This document shows, piece by piece, positions 1 to 8,757 of a stretch of 64,000 nt of DNA; position 1 is the stretch's first letter; each line of letters begins with the position of its first letter. The notes below the pieces were generated by a model. That model saw only the letters and a program-made list of their open reading frames with translations. It was not told the DNA's origin and searched no databases. The DNA is from Flavobacterium branchiicola. GTDB taxonomy: Bacteria; Bacteroidota; Bacteroidia; Flavobacteriales; Flavobacteriaceae. The position numbers and the translations under genes were made by a program. The stretch spans positions 372,001 through 436,000 of the forward strand of contig NZ_JAGYWA010000004.1 of NCBI RefSeq assembly GCF_018383905.1, read 5' to 3'.

Positions 1-111
1 CTAAATTTCTGTGTAATCTCATTTCTATAATTTGAGTTGCAAAGGTACTATTAATTGATTGAAAGTTAAATTTTTAATTTCTGATTCTTATTTAGCTTTC
101 TTTTAAAAATA

Positions 112-149
112 AAAACACTCTGATAAAAGTTTTAAAAGAGTGTTTTTTT
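112..149 (-). terminator. Hairpin terminator downstream of kup
   Basis: Inverted repeat AACACTCT (114-121) / AGAGTGTT (137-144) with an A run on one side and a T run on the other, so it can act in both directions. It lies just past the kup stop codon. Bases 1-111 show no gene, only AT-rich sequence. Confidence 0.75.
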
Positions 150-171
150 ATGATATTCCTGCAAGCAGTTT

Positions 172-2145
172 TTATTTTGTAATTCTTGTTAATCCGATAT
201 TCTCCGGAGCATGAAGTACCATTGGGAATTTCTCTATTTTCACCGAGCTGCTGTCTAATCCAAAAGCTCTTTCTTCAGATAAACTCAGTTTTTTGATGAA
301 GAAATAAGAATTCATGATAATATTCTCATGCCATCTTAGATCATTGTCATTCGAAAGGAATTTCTCTGACAATACAAATTTAAAGTCACCAATAATATTG
401 TTTTTATTCAATGATTCGTAACGGCTTGTAATATCTACTTCACCACGTTTTACCATATCACGAATTACTTCTCTAAACATTAAATTGATTTTAGTAGGTT
501 CTCTAAATCCTAAATTAAAATCGATTCTGTAAATATCGTCTTTAGCAATTTCGGTAACTTTATATTGTGTTTTATAAGGCTCAGTAAGAATGTTAACGTG
601 TACAAACCAGTAAATATCAGCTCTTTTTGGTCGTTTTTGTAAAATCGAATAAATAACTTTTTCTTCCAGTTCATCAACACGACTTGCATTAGTCATATAA
701 ACTAAGTGAGTAGCATATTTTGGGATTGTTAAGTCTTCGCTCAACTCCATTAATACTTTTTTGTAATCATCAATTTTAACCACTTTAGTGTAGTTTTTGT
801 TGATTTTCTTAGCCAGATACCAAATCGTCATTATCGAAATAAGTACAGTAGCAATTATTAAAGTTACATAACCACCTTCTGCAAATTTTGTGATGTTAGC
901 GAATAAGAAACTGAATTCAATCAACAAATAAATAGTGATTAACGGTACCATAAAGTACAGTTTTACACGTTTCATGATTAAGTAATAGTTCAGCAAAATG
1001 GTTGTCATAATCATACATAGGATGATAGCTAAACCATATGCATGTTCCATATTTCCTGATTTTTGAAAATGCAGAACGATTCCAACACAACCAAAAAACA
1101 ATAACCAGTTGATAGAAGGAATGTATAATTGTCCTTTTACTTCGGTAGGATATTTGATTTTTACTTTAGGCCAGAAATTCAAACGCATAGCTTCGTTAAT
1201 CAATGTAAATGATCCACTAATGAGAGCTTGTGAAGCAATTACTGCAGCTAAAGTTGCTACGACAATTCCGAATGGAAGAAACCAGTGAGGCATAATCAAG
1301 TAAAATGGATTTCCATTTTCTCCCCCTAATTGTTGTAACGTACTTCCTTCGTGATGTGTTAAGTAAGCAGCCTGTCCGAAATAGTTTAATACTAATGTTG
1401 CTTTTACAAATATCCAACTGATTCTGATGTTTTTTCTACCACAGTGTCCCATGTCTGAGTACAAAGCCTCTGCTCCGGTTGTACATAAAAATACAAAACC
1501 AAGAACAAAAAAACCATCTGGATGAATTGATAATAAATGGTAAGCATAATATGGATTTATAGCTTTTATTACTTCAGGATAATGAAATACCTGAATTGCT
1601 CCTAAAGTTCCTAACATGGCAAACCAAATTAGCATCATTGGTGCAAAAAACTTTCCAACTAGTTTGGTTCCAAACTGTTGAATAGTAAATAAGACAAATA
1701 AAATGGAGATAACGATATAAACAATCGTCTCAGTTTCCATTGTAGGATAAAATGCCCTGATTCCTTCTACAGCAGAGGAAATCGAAATGGGAGGTGTTAT
1801 AATTCCATCGGCTAGTAAGGCGCTTCCTCCAATAATGGCGGGGACAATGAGCCATTGAATCTTCGTTTTTTTAACTAATGCATATAAGGCAAAAATACCT
1901 CCTTCACCATGATTATCGGCGCTTAAGGTTATAAGGACATATTTTATTGTAGTTTGTAAAGTTAGAGTCCAGAATACACAGGAAATTCCTCCTAAAACAA
2001 TGTCAGCATTAATAATGTGTTCACCAAGAATGGCTTTCATTACATATAAAGGAGAAGTACCAATATCTCCGTAAATAATTCCTAATGTGATCAATAAACC
2101 CCCTATAGACAACTTACTATGTAAGTTTTTATGCGATGCGCTCAT
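172..2145 (-). CDS. kup: Kup-family potassium uptake transporter
   Basis: Inner-membrane K+ importer of the KUP/HAK/KT family, thought to be driven by H+ symport. The product has 657 residues, a normal length. About 12 hydrophobic segments fill the first two thirds, followed by a roughly 200-residue cytoplasmic tail. The family signature GDIGTSPLY is at residues 26-34 and ITPPISISSAVEG follows further on. I chose the ATG at 2145: the longer frame from 2202 would add 19 residues ahead of the normal family N-terminus. It is a single gene with terminators on both sides, so it is probably transcribed alone. Confidence 0.95.
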   Translation of the reverse strand: MSASHKNLHSKLSIGGLLITLGIIYGDIGTSPLYVMKAILGEHIINADIVLGGISCVFWTLTLQTTIKYVLITLSADNHGEGGIFALYALVKKTKIQWLIVPAIIGGSALLADGIITPPISISSAVEGIRAFYPTMETETIVYIVISILFVLFTIQQFGTKLVGKFFAPMMLIWFAMLGTLGAIQVFHYPEVIKAINPYYAYHLLSIHPDGFFVLGFVFLCTTGAEALYSDMGHCGRKNIRISWIFVKATLVLNYFGQAAYLTHHEGSTLQQLGGENGNPFYLIMPHWFLPFGIVVATLAAVIASQALISGSFTLINEAMRLNFWPKVKIKYPTEVKGQLYIPSINWLLFFGCVGIVLHFQKSGNMEHAYGLAIILCMIMTTILLNYYLIMKRVKLYFMVPLITIYLLIEFSFLFANITKFAEGGYVTLIIATVLISIMTIWYLAKKINKNYTKVVKIDDYKKVLMELSEDLTIPKYATHLVYMTNASRVDELEEKVIYSILQKRPKRADIYWFVHVNILTEPYKTQYKVTEIAKDDIYRIDFNLGFREPTKINLMFREVIRDMVKRGEVDITSRYESLNKNNIIGDFKFVLSEKFLSNDNDLRWHENIIMNSYFFIKKLSLSEERAFGLDSSSVKIEKFPMVLHAPENIGLTRITK

Positions 2146-2220
2146 GTATGTTTTAATAAAAGACGGTTGCAAATTTACTGTTTTAAAACAAATTAGCGAC
2201 AATTATCATTAAAAAGATAA

Positions 2221-2250
2221 AAAAAAGCACAATCCGTAAATTGTGCTTTT
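2221..2250 (-). terminator. Hairpin terminator of the lipoprotein gene
   Basis: AAAAGCACAAT pairs perfectly with ATTGTGCTTTT around a 6-base loop, flanked by A and T runs. It lies directly after the stop of the minus-strand gene ending at 2277 and insulates kup from it. Confidence 0.8.
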
Positions 2251-2276
2251 GTTTCTTATTCTGTATTAGGGTTTTA

Positions 2277-3563
2277 TTAGCCTCGTCTTCCGCCACCTCG
2301 TGATCCGGAACCACTTTCTCTTTGTGGCTGACTGCTTCTGCTTTCCTGACTTACTCTGGCAGATTCTGAATGTTGTGAACTTTGCCCTCCGGCATTTGAT
2401 CGGTTGTTAGAATAACCTCTTGATGTTTCGGCTCTTTGTGGCGCTTCTTGTCTTGGCGTACTCATTCTGTTTTCAGAATAATTTCTGGAAGACTCCGATC
2501 TTTGTGATGTTTCTGGTCTTGGTGTACTCATTCTGTTGGAATAGGATCTGTTTTCTGAACTTGCTCTTGGTGTAGAAACAGTTGAACTGTTGCGGTCATA
2601 ATTTGTTGACGGAGTTCTTTGATTATTTTCAGTTCTTGATGGCGTATTTACAGAACCGTAATTTTCTTTGTTTCCAGTTGAAGAACGATTTGTATTGCTA
2701 TAAGTTCTGTCTGTTGTAGATCTGCTTGTATTGTAATTTCTGTTATCAGACGGAGAAACTCTGTTTGTACTAGTTCTGTTTGTGCTGTAAGTATTTTGAG
2801 ATCTGTTATAATCTCTGGTTGCAGTTCTTCTTTGATCTAAATCATACCTGTTGCTTACATTAGCGTGTCTTTGTTCAAAGCCATAATTAGGTCTGATTCT
2901 TTCGTAACCATAAGTACGTCTTGATTCATACATAACAGGAGCTCTGTAGCTTCTTCTGTAGTTAACGTAGTTGTAACTATTGTGTACATTTATACACACA
3001 TTTATGTTATTTCTATATCTGTAAATCGGATACGGATTCCATGCCACATAATAAGTTGGGTAATAATTCCAATAATAAGTAGAGCAGTAAGGTCTGTAGT
3101 TGGTAACCCAGAATGAAGAATAAATTACAGGAACAACGTTATAAACCGGTTCGTAAATGTAATTTGTTCCATATAAATAGGTGTTTCCAACAATTTGCAC
3201 ACTTACTTTGTTGTAATTATCTCTTTCAACGTCAAGTGTTGCAACATCCTGATAAACGTCACGATCCAAAACAGCCTGAATAATTACAACGTGTGTTCTA
3301 TCTTCTACAGATTCGATTACACGAAGATAATCAACTTGATTATCTCCATTTAAGTCAAGGTTTGAGATTTGGTATTTAGGGTCATTTAATCTTCTTTCAA
3401 AATCCTGAAGATTTGATGATTCACCAAACATTGAGGCAACAGCTCTTAAATCTAAATTGTCGCTGATATCTGAATTTTTTGCGTAAACGGTTGTTTGACT
3501 CTGAACAGAACAAGAGCTTAATCCTATCGTAAACAATGCTAGTATGAGTAGTTTCGCTTTCAT
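2277..3563 (-). CDS. Lipoprotein with Arg/Ser/Asn-rich low-complexity tail
   Basis: The first 18 residues form a lipoprotein signal peptide ending in LSSC, so the protein is probably anchored in the envelope. Residues about 30-120 look folded and contain LDLNGDNQVDYLRV, a D-x-N-G-D-x-x-D calcium-loop-like motif. A Tyr/Trp/Pro-rich stretch follows. From about residue 200 to the end the chain is almost purely Arg, Ser, Asn, Thr and Gln with repeats such as RMSTPR, and it ends in GSRGGGRRG. The tail should be disordered and strongly basic. I do not recognise a function; a surface or nucleic-acid- or polysaccharide-binding role is only inference. Confidence 0.8.
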   Translation of the reverse strand: MKAKLLILALFTIGLSSCSVQSQTTVYAKNSDISDNLDLRAVASMFGESSNLQDFERRLNDPKYQISNLDLNGDNQVDYLRVIESVEDRTHVVIIQAVLDRDVYQDVATLDVERDNYNKVSVQIVGNTYLYGTNYIYEPVYNVVPVIYSSFWVTNYRPYCSTYYWNYYPTYYVAWNPYPIYRYRNNINVCINVHNSYNYVNYRRSYRAPVMYESRRTYGYERIRPNYGFEQRHANVSNRYDLDQRRTATRDYNRSQNTYSTNRTSTNRVSPSDNRNYNTSRSTTDRTYSNTNRSSTGNKENYGSVNTPSRTENNQRTPSTNYDRNSSTVSTPRASSENRSYSNRMSTPRPETSQRSESSRNYSENRMSTPRQEAPQRAETSRGYSNNRSNAGGQSSQHSESARVSQESRSSQPQRESGSGSRGGGRRG

Positions 3564-3799
3564 GGCAAATAATATTAAAAATTTATTATTGTCAAATATC
3601 CAATTACTGTGCCAAAAAATGATACTGGTTTTATTTTGGATTTAAGACGTTGGTTTTTAAATTGTTATGTTTTTAGTTAAAAAAGTTTGATTTTGGATTT
3701 GAAAAAAAACCGCCCTTAAAATTATTAATCATAAAAAAACGAAACCTATTTTATTTGTTATAAATAATTGTATTTTAGCATCACCTAAATCTATATTCA

Positions 3800-4861
3800 A
3801 TGAAAAAAATAATTTTGTTTTGTGGCGCTTTTGTCTTATTTGTATCTTTTAAATCTTTGACAAACAGAGAAGAAGAAGCTGTGAATGGTGGTTTTGTTTC
3901 TATGCAGACAGAAGTTTTATTTCAGGATAAAATTAGTATTCGTGCTATTGCAATAGATAATAATAGAGTATGGTATGGGGCAGATAATTCTCGCTTTGGT
4001 TATTTTGATTTAAATAAAAGAGAAAAATTTGAAGATCATATTTATCGTGATACTTTAAATTTAGAGTTTAGAAGCATTGCACAGACTTCCAAAAGTGTGT
4101 TTTTATTAAGTGTAGGAAATCCGGCTTTATTGTATCAGGTTTCTAAAAAAGATCAAAAAGTAAAATTAGTTTACAAAGAGGTTCATTCTAAAGTTTTTTA
4201 CGATAGTATGCAATTCTGGAATGATAAAGAAGGAATTGCTATTGGAGACCCGACCGAAGATACTTTTTCTATAATTGTTACTCGTGACGGAGGAGAAACC
4301 TGGACTAAATTATTATCGGACAAATTACCTACCAATACCGCAGGAGAAGCTGCTTTTGCTGCTAGTAATACCAATATTGTAATAAAAGGAAATGATACAT
4401 GGTTAGTTTCCGGAGGAAAAAAAGCACGCGTTTTTTATTCGCCAGATAAAGCAAAAACATGGAAAGTGGTGGAAACACCTATTGTTCAGGGAAAAGAAAT
4501 GACAGGAATTTTCACAGCCGATTTTTACGATGCTAAAAACGGATTTGCAGCTGGTGGAGATTATGATTATCCTACTTTAAATTCAGATAATAAGATTATC
4601 ACCAAAGATGGAGGTAAAACATGGGAATTAGTAGGGCAAAATCAAGGATTTGGTTATGCTTCTTGCATACAATATGTTCCGGGAGGTAATGGTAAAGAAT
4701 TGGTTTGTGTTGGAGCCTCTGGTATTCAGTATTCTCAGGATAGCGGTGCAACATGGAAACAGTTGTCTGATGAATCTAAACTTTTTACAATTCGATTTCT
4801 TAATAAAAACACTGCTATTGCCGCAGGATATAATAAAATGATCCGAATTACTTTTATATAA
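3800..4861 (+). CDS. Exported Asp-box (BNR/Ycf48-like) beta-propeller protein
   Basis: 353 residues with a hydrophobic N-terminal signal (MKKIILFCGAFVLFVSF). At least four Asp-box motifs of the S/T-x-D-x-G-x-T-W type are visible: TRDGGETW, SPDKAKTW, TKDGGKTW and SQDSGATW. They are spaced as in sialidase/sortilin/Ycf48-like propellers. Such proteins in Bacteroidota are often annotated as oxidoreductases or Ycf48-like, but the fold alone gives no reaction. It is probably periplasmic or exported. It stands alone and converges on the sigma-factor operon across a terminator. Confidence 0.8.
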   Translation: MKKIILFCGAFVLFVSFKSLTNREEEAVNGGFVSMQTEVLFQDKISIRAIAIDNNRVWYGADNSRFGYFDLNKREKFEDHIYRDTLNLEFRSIAQTSKSVFLLSVGNPALLYQVSKKDQKVKLVYKEVHSKVFYDSMQFWNDKEGIAIGDPTEDTFSIIVTRDGGETWTKLLSDKLPTNTAGEAAFAASNTNIVIKGNDTWLVSGGKKARVFYSPDKAKTWKVVETPIVQGKEMTGIFTADFYDAKNGFAAGGDYDYPTLNSDNKIITKDGGKTWELVGQNQGFGYASCIQYVPGGNGKELVCVGASGIQYSQDSGATWKQLSDESKLFTIRFLNKNTAIAAGYNKMIRITFI

Positions 4862-4870
4862 AAAAAATAA

Positions 4871-4910
4871 GAACCCTAAATAATAAAGTAAGTATTATTA
4901 TATAGGGTTC
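4871..4910. terminator. Bidirectional hairpin between convergent genes
   Basis: GAACCCTA (4871-4878) pairs with TAGGGTTC (4903-4910), with a further TAATA/TTATTA pairing inside. It sits between two converging genes and can serve both. Confidence 0.65.
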
Positions 4911-4931
4911 CTATCGCTGTTGTATTTTTAA

Positions 4932-5390
4932 TTAATCTTTACCGGATTTATCTCTGTATTGTTTTAATAATTTTCGATAAAAATCGTCTTCTGATTTTTT
5001 TAGCTTCAATATTTTCTTAGCTGAAAGTATTTTTTTGAGGTTTGAATTGTATTTATCACGCAAAAGATAAAGTTCTTTATCTGTACTTTCCATTTGAGCA
5101 AGTAAAACAGCCGCTTCTTTTTCTGAAATAGAATTGATCTTATCATCGTCAAGCTGTTTCATGTAAGTTTTCATCTTTTGATGTTTCAGTTCAAATTGTT
5201 TGTCATCATAAGCGTTGTAAATTGGCCAGAATTTCTCCGCTTCTGTTGGAGTTAATTCTAGTTCCGTCGTTAAAAAAGAAACTTTGTAAGCTTTAATCTT
5301 TTCGCGTTTTTCATCTGTTTTTCCATTTTGAGCGTAAAATGAAAAACTTACTAAAAATAGAAGTATCGGTAGTATATTTTTGATTTTCAT
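4932..5390 (-). CDS. Small exported sensor-like protein of ECF sigma operon
   Basis: 152 residues with a cleavable signal peptide (FLVSFSFYAQ) and then a mostly helical, charged protein. The segment LTTELELTPTEAEKFWPIYNAYDD resembles the LTxxQ/Spy-like helical family that Bacteroidota annotations call sensor of ECF-type sigma factor. It is last in the order sigma factor, membrane anti-sigma-like protein, exported protein, so a periplasmic chaperone or sensor feeding the sigma switch is likely. Confidence 0.75.
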   Translation of the reverse strand: MKIKNILPILLFLVSFSFYAQNGKTDEKREKIKAYKVSFLTTELELTPTEAEKFWPIYNAYDDKQFELKHQKMKTYMKQLDDDKINSISEKEAAVLLAQMESTDKELYLLRDKYNSNLKKILSAKKILKLKKSEDDFYRKLLKQYRDKSGKD

Positions 5391-5407
5391 ATTTTAAGTT
5401 TTATTTT

Positions 5408-5824
5408 TTATTCAGAAATTAAGTGTTCAATATTTGGATTTGTTGCCAGAATATCTTCCAGAGTTTCATCTTCGATAGCAACATTTTTGCTCAGTTTTTG
5501 AATGTCTTTTGTGTCCATATTCTGAATCAGATCATATTGGTTCAGATTTGACTGATACGATAAATACGTTTCCAGGGTAGCTTCATCAAGTTCTTTTGAT
5601 GTTGCGTTGTAGTTATTTACTATCGGAATCATTAAGGCGATAAAAACAACAGCTGCGGCTGCCATAGTAAGTACATTTTTACGTTTATAAAACGGAATTA
5701 CTTTTACTTCTTTTTCATTATCTAACTGCTGTAAAACTTTTGCCGAAAAATCATCAAAATAATGCTCCGGAGAATTAAATCCGGATTTGATTTTTGGCTC
5801 GTTTTCTAATTTAAATGCTTTCAT
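5408..5824 (-). CDS. Single-pass membrane protein, probable anti-sigma factor
   Basis: 138 residues: a cytoplasmic N-terminal part of about 50 residues, one transmembrane segment (VLTMAAAAVVFIALMIPIV, about 51-69) and a short outer part. Size and topology, with position 33 bases after the ECF sigma gene, are those of a small anti-sigma factor. No zinc-binding HxxxCxxC anti-sigma motif is visible. The N-terminal FNSPEHYFDDFSAKVLQQL pattern is common in flavobacterial proteins at this operon position. Confidence 0.7.
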   Translation of the reverse strand: MKAFKLENEPKIKSGFNSPEHYFDDFSAKVLQQLDNEKEVKVIPFYKRKNVLTMAAAAVVFIALMIPIVNNYNATSKELDEATLETYLSYQSNLNQYDLIQNMDTKDIQKLSKNVAIEDETLEDILATNPNIEHLISE

Positions 5825-5857
5825 AATATCTATAAGACAGGTTTTGTTACAAAAGGT

Positions 5858-6400
5858 TTAATTTGATGTAACATAAATTTCAATTTTTTTTACTGCGTGA
5901 TGATAAGATGCTTTTAATGCTCCAACAGATGTGCCTAATATTTCTGCGATTTCTTCGTATTTTAATTCTTCAAAATATTTCATTTTAAAAACGAGTTGTT
6001 GCTTTTCGGGTAACATTACGATCGCTTTTTGAAGTTTGATCTGAATTTCATCTCCATCAAAATAAACATCAGATTTTAAATTATCGATTGTTTTATTCTG
6101 AAGTTCTTCTGATGAAATCCCTTTTAATTTGGCTTTTTGACTCAAAAATGTCAAAGCTTCATTTGTTGCAATTCGATACATCCAGGAAAAAAGCTTGCTT
6201 TCTCCTTTAAAGTTTTTTAAATACTGAAATACTTTTACAAAAGTGTTCTGCAAAACATCATCTGTATCGTCATGATTCAAAACAATGTTTCGAATATGGG
6301 AATACAAAGGTCTCTGATAATCAGATATGAGTTTTTTAAACGCTGTATTTTGCGTTTGAGGGTTTAATAATTGTTGTATAAATTCCTTTTCGTCTCTCAA
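5858..6400 (-). CDS. ECF RNA polymerase sigma factor (sigma-70 family)
   Basis: 180 residues with the two expected domains. Region 2 is at about residues 20-90 (YSHIRNIVLNHDDTDDVLQNTFVKVF, then FSWMYRIATNEAL). Region 4 is at about 115-175 (LPEKQQLVFKMKYFEELKYEEIAEILGTSVGALKASYHHAVKKI), a helix-turn-helix that reads the -35 box. It should direct RNA polymerase to an envelope-stress or similar regulon. It leads a three-gene operon with a probable anti-sigma factor and an exported protein, and is probably autoregulated. Confidence 0.9.
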   Translation of the reverse strand: MRDEKEFIQQLLNPQTQNTAFKKLISDYQRPLYSHIRNIVLNHDDTDDVLQNTFVKVFQYLKNFKGESKLFSWMYRIATNEALTFLSQKAKLKGISSEELQNKTIDNLKSDVYFDGDEIQIKLQKAIVMLPEKQQLVFKMKYFEELKYEEIAEILGTSVGALKASYHHAVKKIEIYVTSN

Positions 6401-6468
6401 ACTTTTTAATTTATCAAGCTTTAAAAAGTGTTAGAATGAATTTTATACAAAAGGTTTAATTTTCGATA

Positions 6469-7689
6469 TTAAAATTCTGATTCTTCTTCTTTTGTAGTAG
6501 TTGGAGCCGCAGGTTTTGGTGCTGCAGGCTTTGGAGTTGCAGACTTTGCAGTCACGGGTTTTGTGATTGCAGGTTTTGGTGCAGCTGCTTCTGTTCCGGT
6601 TTCAGTTTCTGTTTCCGGTTCAGATCCATAAACTGGTGTTGCAACAGGAGCAGTAGTTGCAGGAACTACTTTTGGTTTAATTGGGAAATAAACTTCGGTT
6701 ACTAATTTCGACGGACTTTTTACATCTAATTTACTTACAGCTAAAACCTCAAGATGCGACCAGTTTAAATCTGGAATAATTTTTTCGTTATTGATGTAAG
6801 CTTTAGTTTTTGTAATAGCTTCACTAGTATGAGAATAGTCGCCTGTTAAAGTTGTTTTAACAGCATCAAATCCATTTAATTTTCCAGCCAGAATATCACT
6901 TCCTGAGCTTATTGAGATTTCTTTGTTGATAGGTAAACAGATTGAAATTTTTGCTAATCCGCTTGTAGTATCGTAAGTATGGTAAATTATAAATGGCTTT
7001 CCGGTAATACTCAAGCCATTTGTCTCGCTAAACTGAATAAGTTTCGGAATTACAATTCTTGCGTTTTTGTTTACTTTTTGAATTTCGCTTGTAAACGTTT
7101 GTTTGATATAAGCAGTTTCATTTTTTTGGACAACTCCATCTACTTTTACTGTAAATGTTTTCATCTCGTAATTCAGATTTTTGTCAATGTTTACAAGTGT
7201 TTTTTCATAAACTGTTCCAATAACGTTATCAGAACCTCCATTTAAGGCTGTGTAAATTTTAAATAAAAAGCTCATGGTTCCTTTAGCTTTCCAGGTTACT
7301 TTAGTTTTTCCGCCCAATGTATCTTTAAAAGTCCAGTTAACATCAGCTTCTGTCCCATCATATTTTATTTTTTGGTCAATACTTTCTCCTTCTTTTGCTT
7401 TAAGAGTAATAGCACTTCCTGCACCTTCAGTTCCTGTCCAGTAAAAAGAAGCTCCGTTTCCGCTTGTTTTATTTGGATAAGTCATTTGAATAGAAGAATC
7501 TTCAAGCGCCCACGATTCAAAATCTTCGTAATTTCTAAAATCATTTACATAATTATATACAGTAGCTTTTGGCGAATTGATTACCTTACTTCTTTCTACA
7601 GAAAAAACTCCCTTTTGGGTAGCGACAAAAACGGTAAGAGCAACTAGGCTTAATAATGCTAAAAGAAATAAATATTTTAGAATCTTCAT
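6469..7689 (-). CDS. SRPBCC-domain protein with GyrI-like region and Pro/Ala tail
   Basis: 406 residues starting with a membrane/signal segment (KYLFLLALLSLVALTVFVA). Residues about 30-165 fit an SRPBCC/polyketide-cyclase fold (KVINSPKATVYNYVNDFRNYEDFESW, then VTWKAKGTMSF). Residues about 180-340 look like a bacterial transcription-activator effector-binding (GyrI-like) domain. The end is a linker of PKPA/KPA repeats and EEESEF. This SRPBCC plus GyrI-like pairing is common in Bacteroidota; the ligand is unknown. The start is supported by a conserved-looking signal region. Confidence 0.75.
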   Translation of the reverse strand: MKILKYLFLLALLSLVALTVFVATQKGVFSVERSKVINSPKATVYNYVNDFRNYEDFESWALEDSSIQMTYPNKTSGNGASFYWTGTEGAGSAITLKAKEGESIDQKIKYDGTEADVNWTFKDTLGGKTKVTWKAKGTMSFLFKIYTALNGGSDNVIGTVYEKTLVNIDKNLNYEMKTFTVKVDGVVQKNETAYIKQTFTSEIQKVNKNARIVIPKLIQFSETNGLSITGKPFIIYHTYDTTSGLAKISICLPINKEISISSGSDILAGKLNGFDAVKTTLTGDYSHTSEAITKTKAYINNEKIIPDLNWSHLEVLAVSKLDVKSPSKLVTEVYFPIKPKVVPATTAPVATPVYGSEPETETETGTEAAAPKPAITKPVTAKSATPKPAAPKPAAPTTTKEEESEF

Positions 7690-7847
7690 TGGAGTAGATT
7701 ATTTGGTGTCGTAAAGTTATAAATTTTATCACTGGCACTATTATTAACGCCAAAAAATAAAGGTATTGTATTTAATTGTATTCTAAGTAAATTAAAACGT
7801 TTGTGAAATGTATTAATTGTTTACTTCTTAAAAATAATCTATTAGAA

Positions 7848-8036
7848 TTAGTGTTTAAGAAAGATTTTTATCAGAAATAAAATTACTATAAAAAGTAAAA
7901 AACCAATTAACACCTTATAATTTCCTTTGTAAAATATTTTATGAAGTGCCAAATCTTTTCGATATGCAAATATCATAACGATTACAAAGGCGATAAAAAA
8001 ACAGACTGCAAATATTAATTGTCCCTGACTAAACAT
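7848..8036 (-). CDS. Small two-helix membrane protein
   Basis: 62 residues with two hydrophobic segments (about 6-24 and 41-59) separated by a basic loop (AYRKDLALHKIFYKGNYK). The positive-inside rule puts the loop in the cytoplasm. No known family recognised. It is single-gene, with 82 bases before the next gene, which runs the other way. Confidence 0.6.
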   Translation of the reverse strand: MFSQGQLIFAVCFFIAFVIVMIFAYRKDLALHKIFYKGNYKVLIGFLLFIVILFLIKIFLKH

Positions 8037-8118
8037 ACTTTAAATAATTTTTGACAAATTTAGAGAATTGTATATGAATAGTTGCTAATTTGCCACTTCA
8101 TTTAATCAATAAAAAATC

Positions 8119-8499
8119 ATGAAGAAACAACTTGATGCAGTTACTGAATTTCATACTGCTTTTAGAATAGGTCACAGCCAAAGTCCAATTGCTGATTTGG
8201 GTGCAACAAAAAAAATGCTTCGTTATAATTTAATGAAAGAAGAAAATGAAGAATATCTCGAAGCAGTTCTGAATAATGATTTAGTTGAAATTGCTGATGC
8301 ATTGGGAGATATGATGTACATTTTGTGCGGAACTATTATTGAGCACGGTTTGCAGGATAAAATCGAAGCTGTTTTTGATGAAATTCAACGAAGTAATATG
8401 AGCAAGCTTGGAGAAGACGGCCAGCCAATTTACCGCGAAGACGGAAAAGTAATGAAAGGGCCAAATTATTTTAAACCAGATTTTTCTAAACTTTTATAA
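8119..8499 (+). CDS. MazG-like nucleotide pyrophosphohydrolase
   Basis: 126 residues, all helical, with the MazG/all-alpha NTP-PPase metal-binding pattern: EENEEYLEA (E-E-x-x-E type) and later EIADALGDMMYIL (E-x-x-D type). Such enzymes split nucleoside triphosphates into monophosphate and pyrophosphate for nucleotide-pool cleaning. The C-terminus (IYREDGKVMKGPNYFKPDF) matches a subgroup common in Bacteroidota. Substrate cannot be told from sequence. Confidence 0.85.
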   Translation: MKKQLDAVTEFHTAFRIGHSQSPIADLGATKKMLRYNLMKEENEEYLEAVLNNDLVEIADALGDMMYILCGTIIEHGLQDKIEAVFDEIQRSNMSKLGEDGQPIYREDGKVMKGPNYFKPDFSKLL

Positions 8500-8578
8500 A
8501 ATATTTACCGCAAAGAGCGCTAAGTTTTTTTGTAGTTCTTATGAAAACATAAAGTTCGCAAAGCTTTGTGTTATTTTT

Positions 8579-8676
8579 GTCATTTCGACGAAGGAGAAAT
8601 CACACGCGGGATTCGGCAAAGATTGGCGATTTTGCTTGAGGAGTTTCTAGTGTGATTTCTCCTTCGTCGAAATGAC
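8579..8676. repeat. 27-bp perfect inverted repeat (palindromic intergenic element)
   Basis: The arm at 8579-8605 (beginning GTCATTTCGACGAAGG) is the exact reverse complement of 8650-8676, with 44 bases between. It lies between the MazG-like gene and ilvE. It has the look of a dispersed palindromic intergenic repeat or short non-autonomous element. Just upstream, 8503-8527 holds a GCAAAGAGCGCTAAG phrase, the reverse complement of the GCGTCTTAGCGAC-type phrases near 33530 and 39910. Confidence 0.85.
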
Positions 8677-8703
8677 AAGATTGTGTTCAATCATATTAAA
8701 TAA

Positions 8704-8736
8704 AAAACCCGATAAATTTTAAATCTATCGGGTTTT
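8704..8736 (-). terminator. Hairpin terminator of ilvE
   Basis: AAAACCCGATA pairs exactly with TATCGGGTTTT around an 11-base loop, 22 bases past the ilvE stop codon. Confidence 0.8.
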
Positions 8737-8757
8737 CGTTTTAATATGGTTTTGGAA

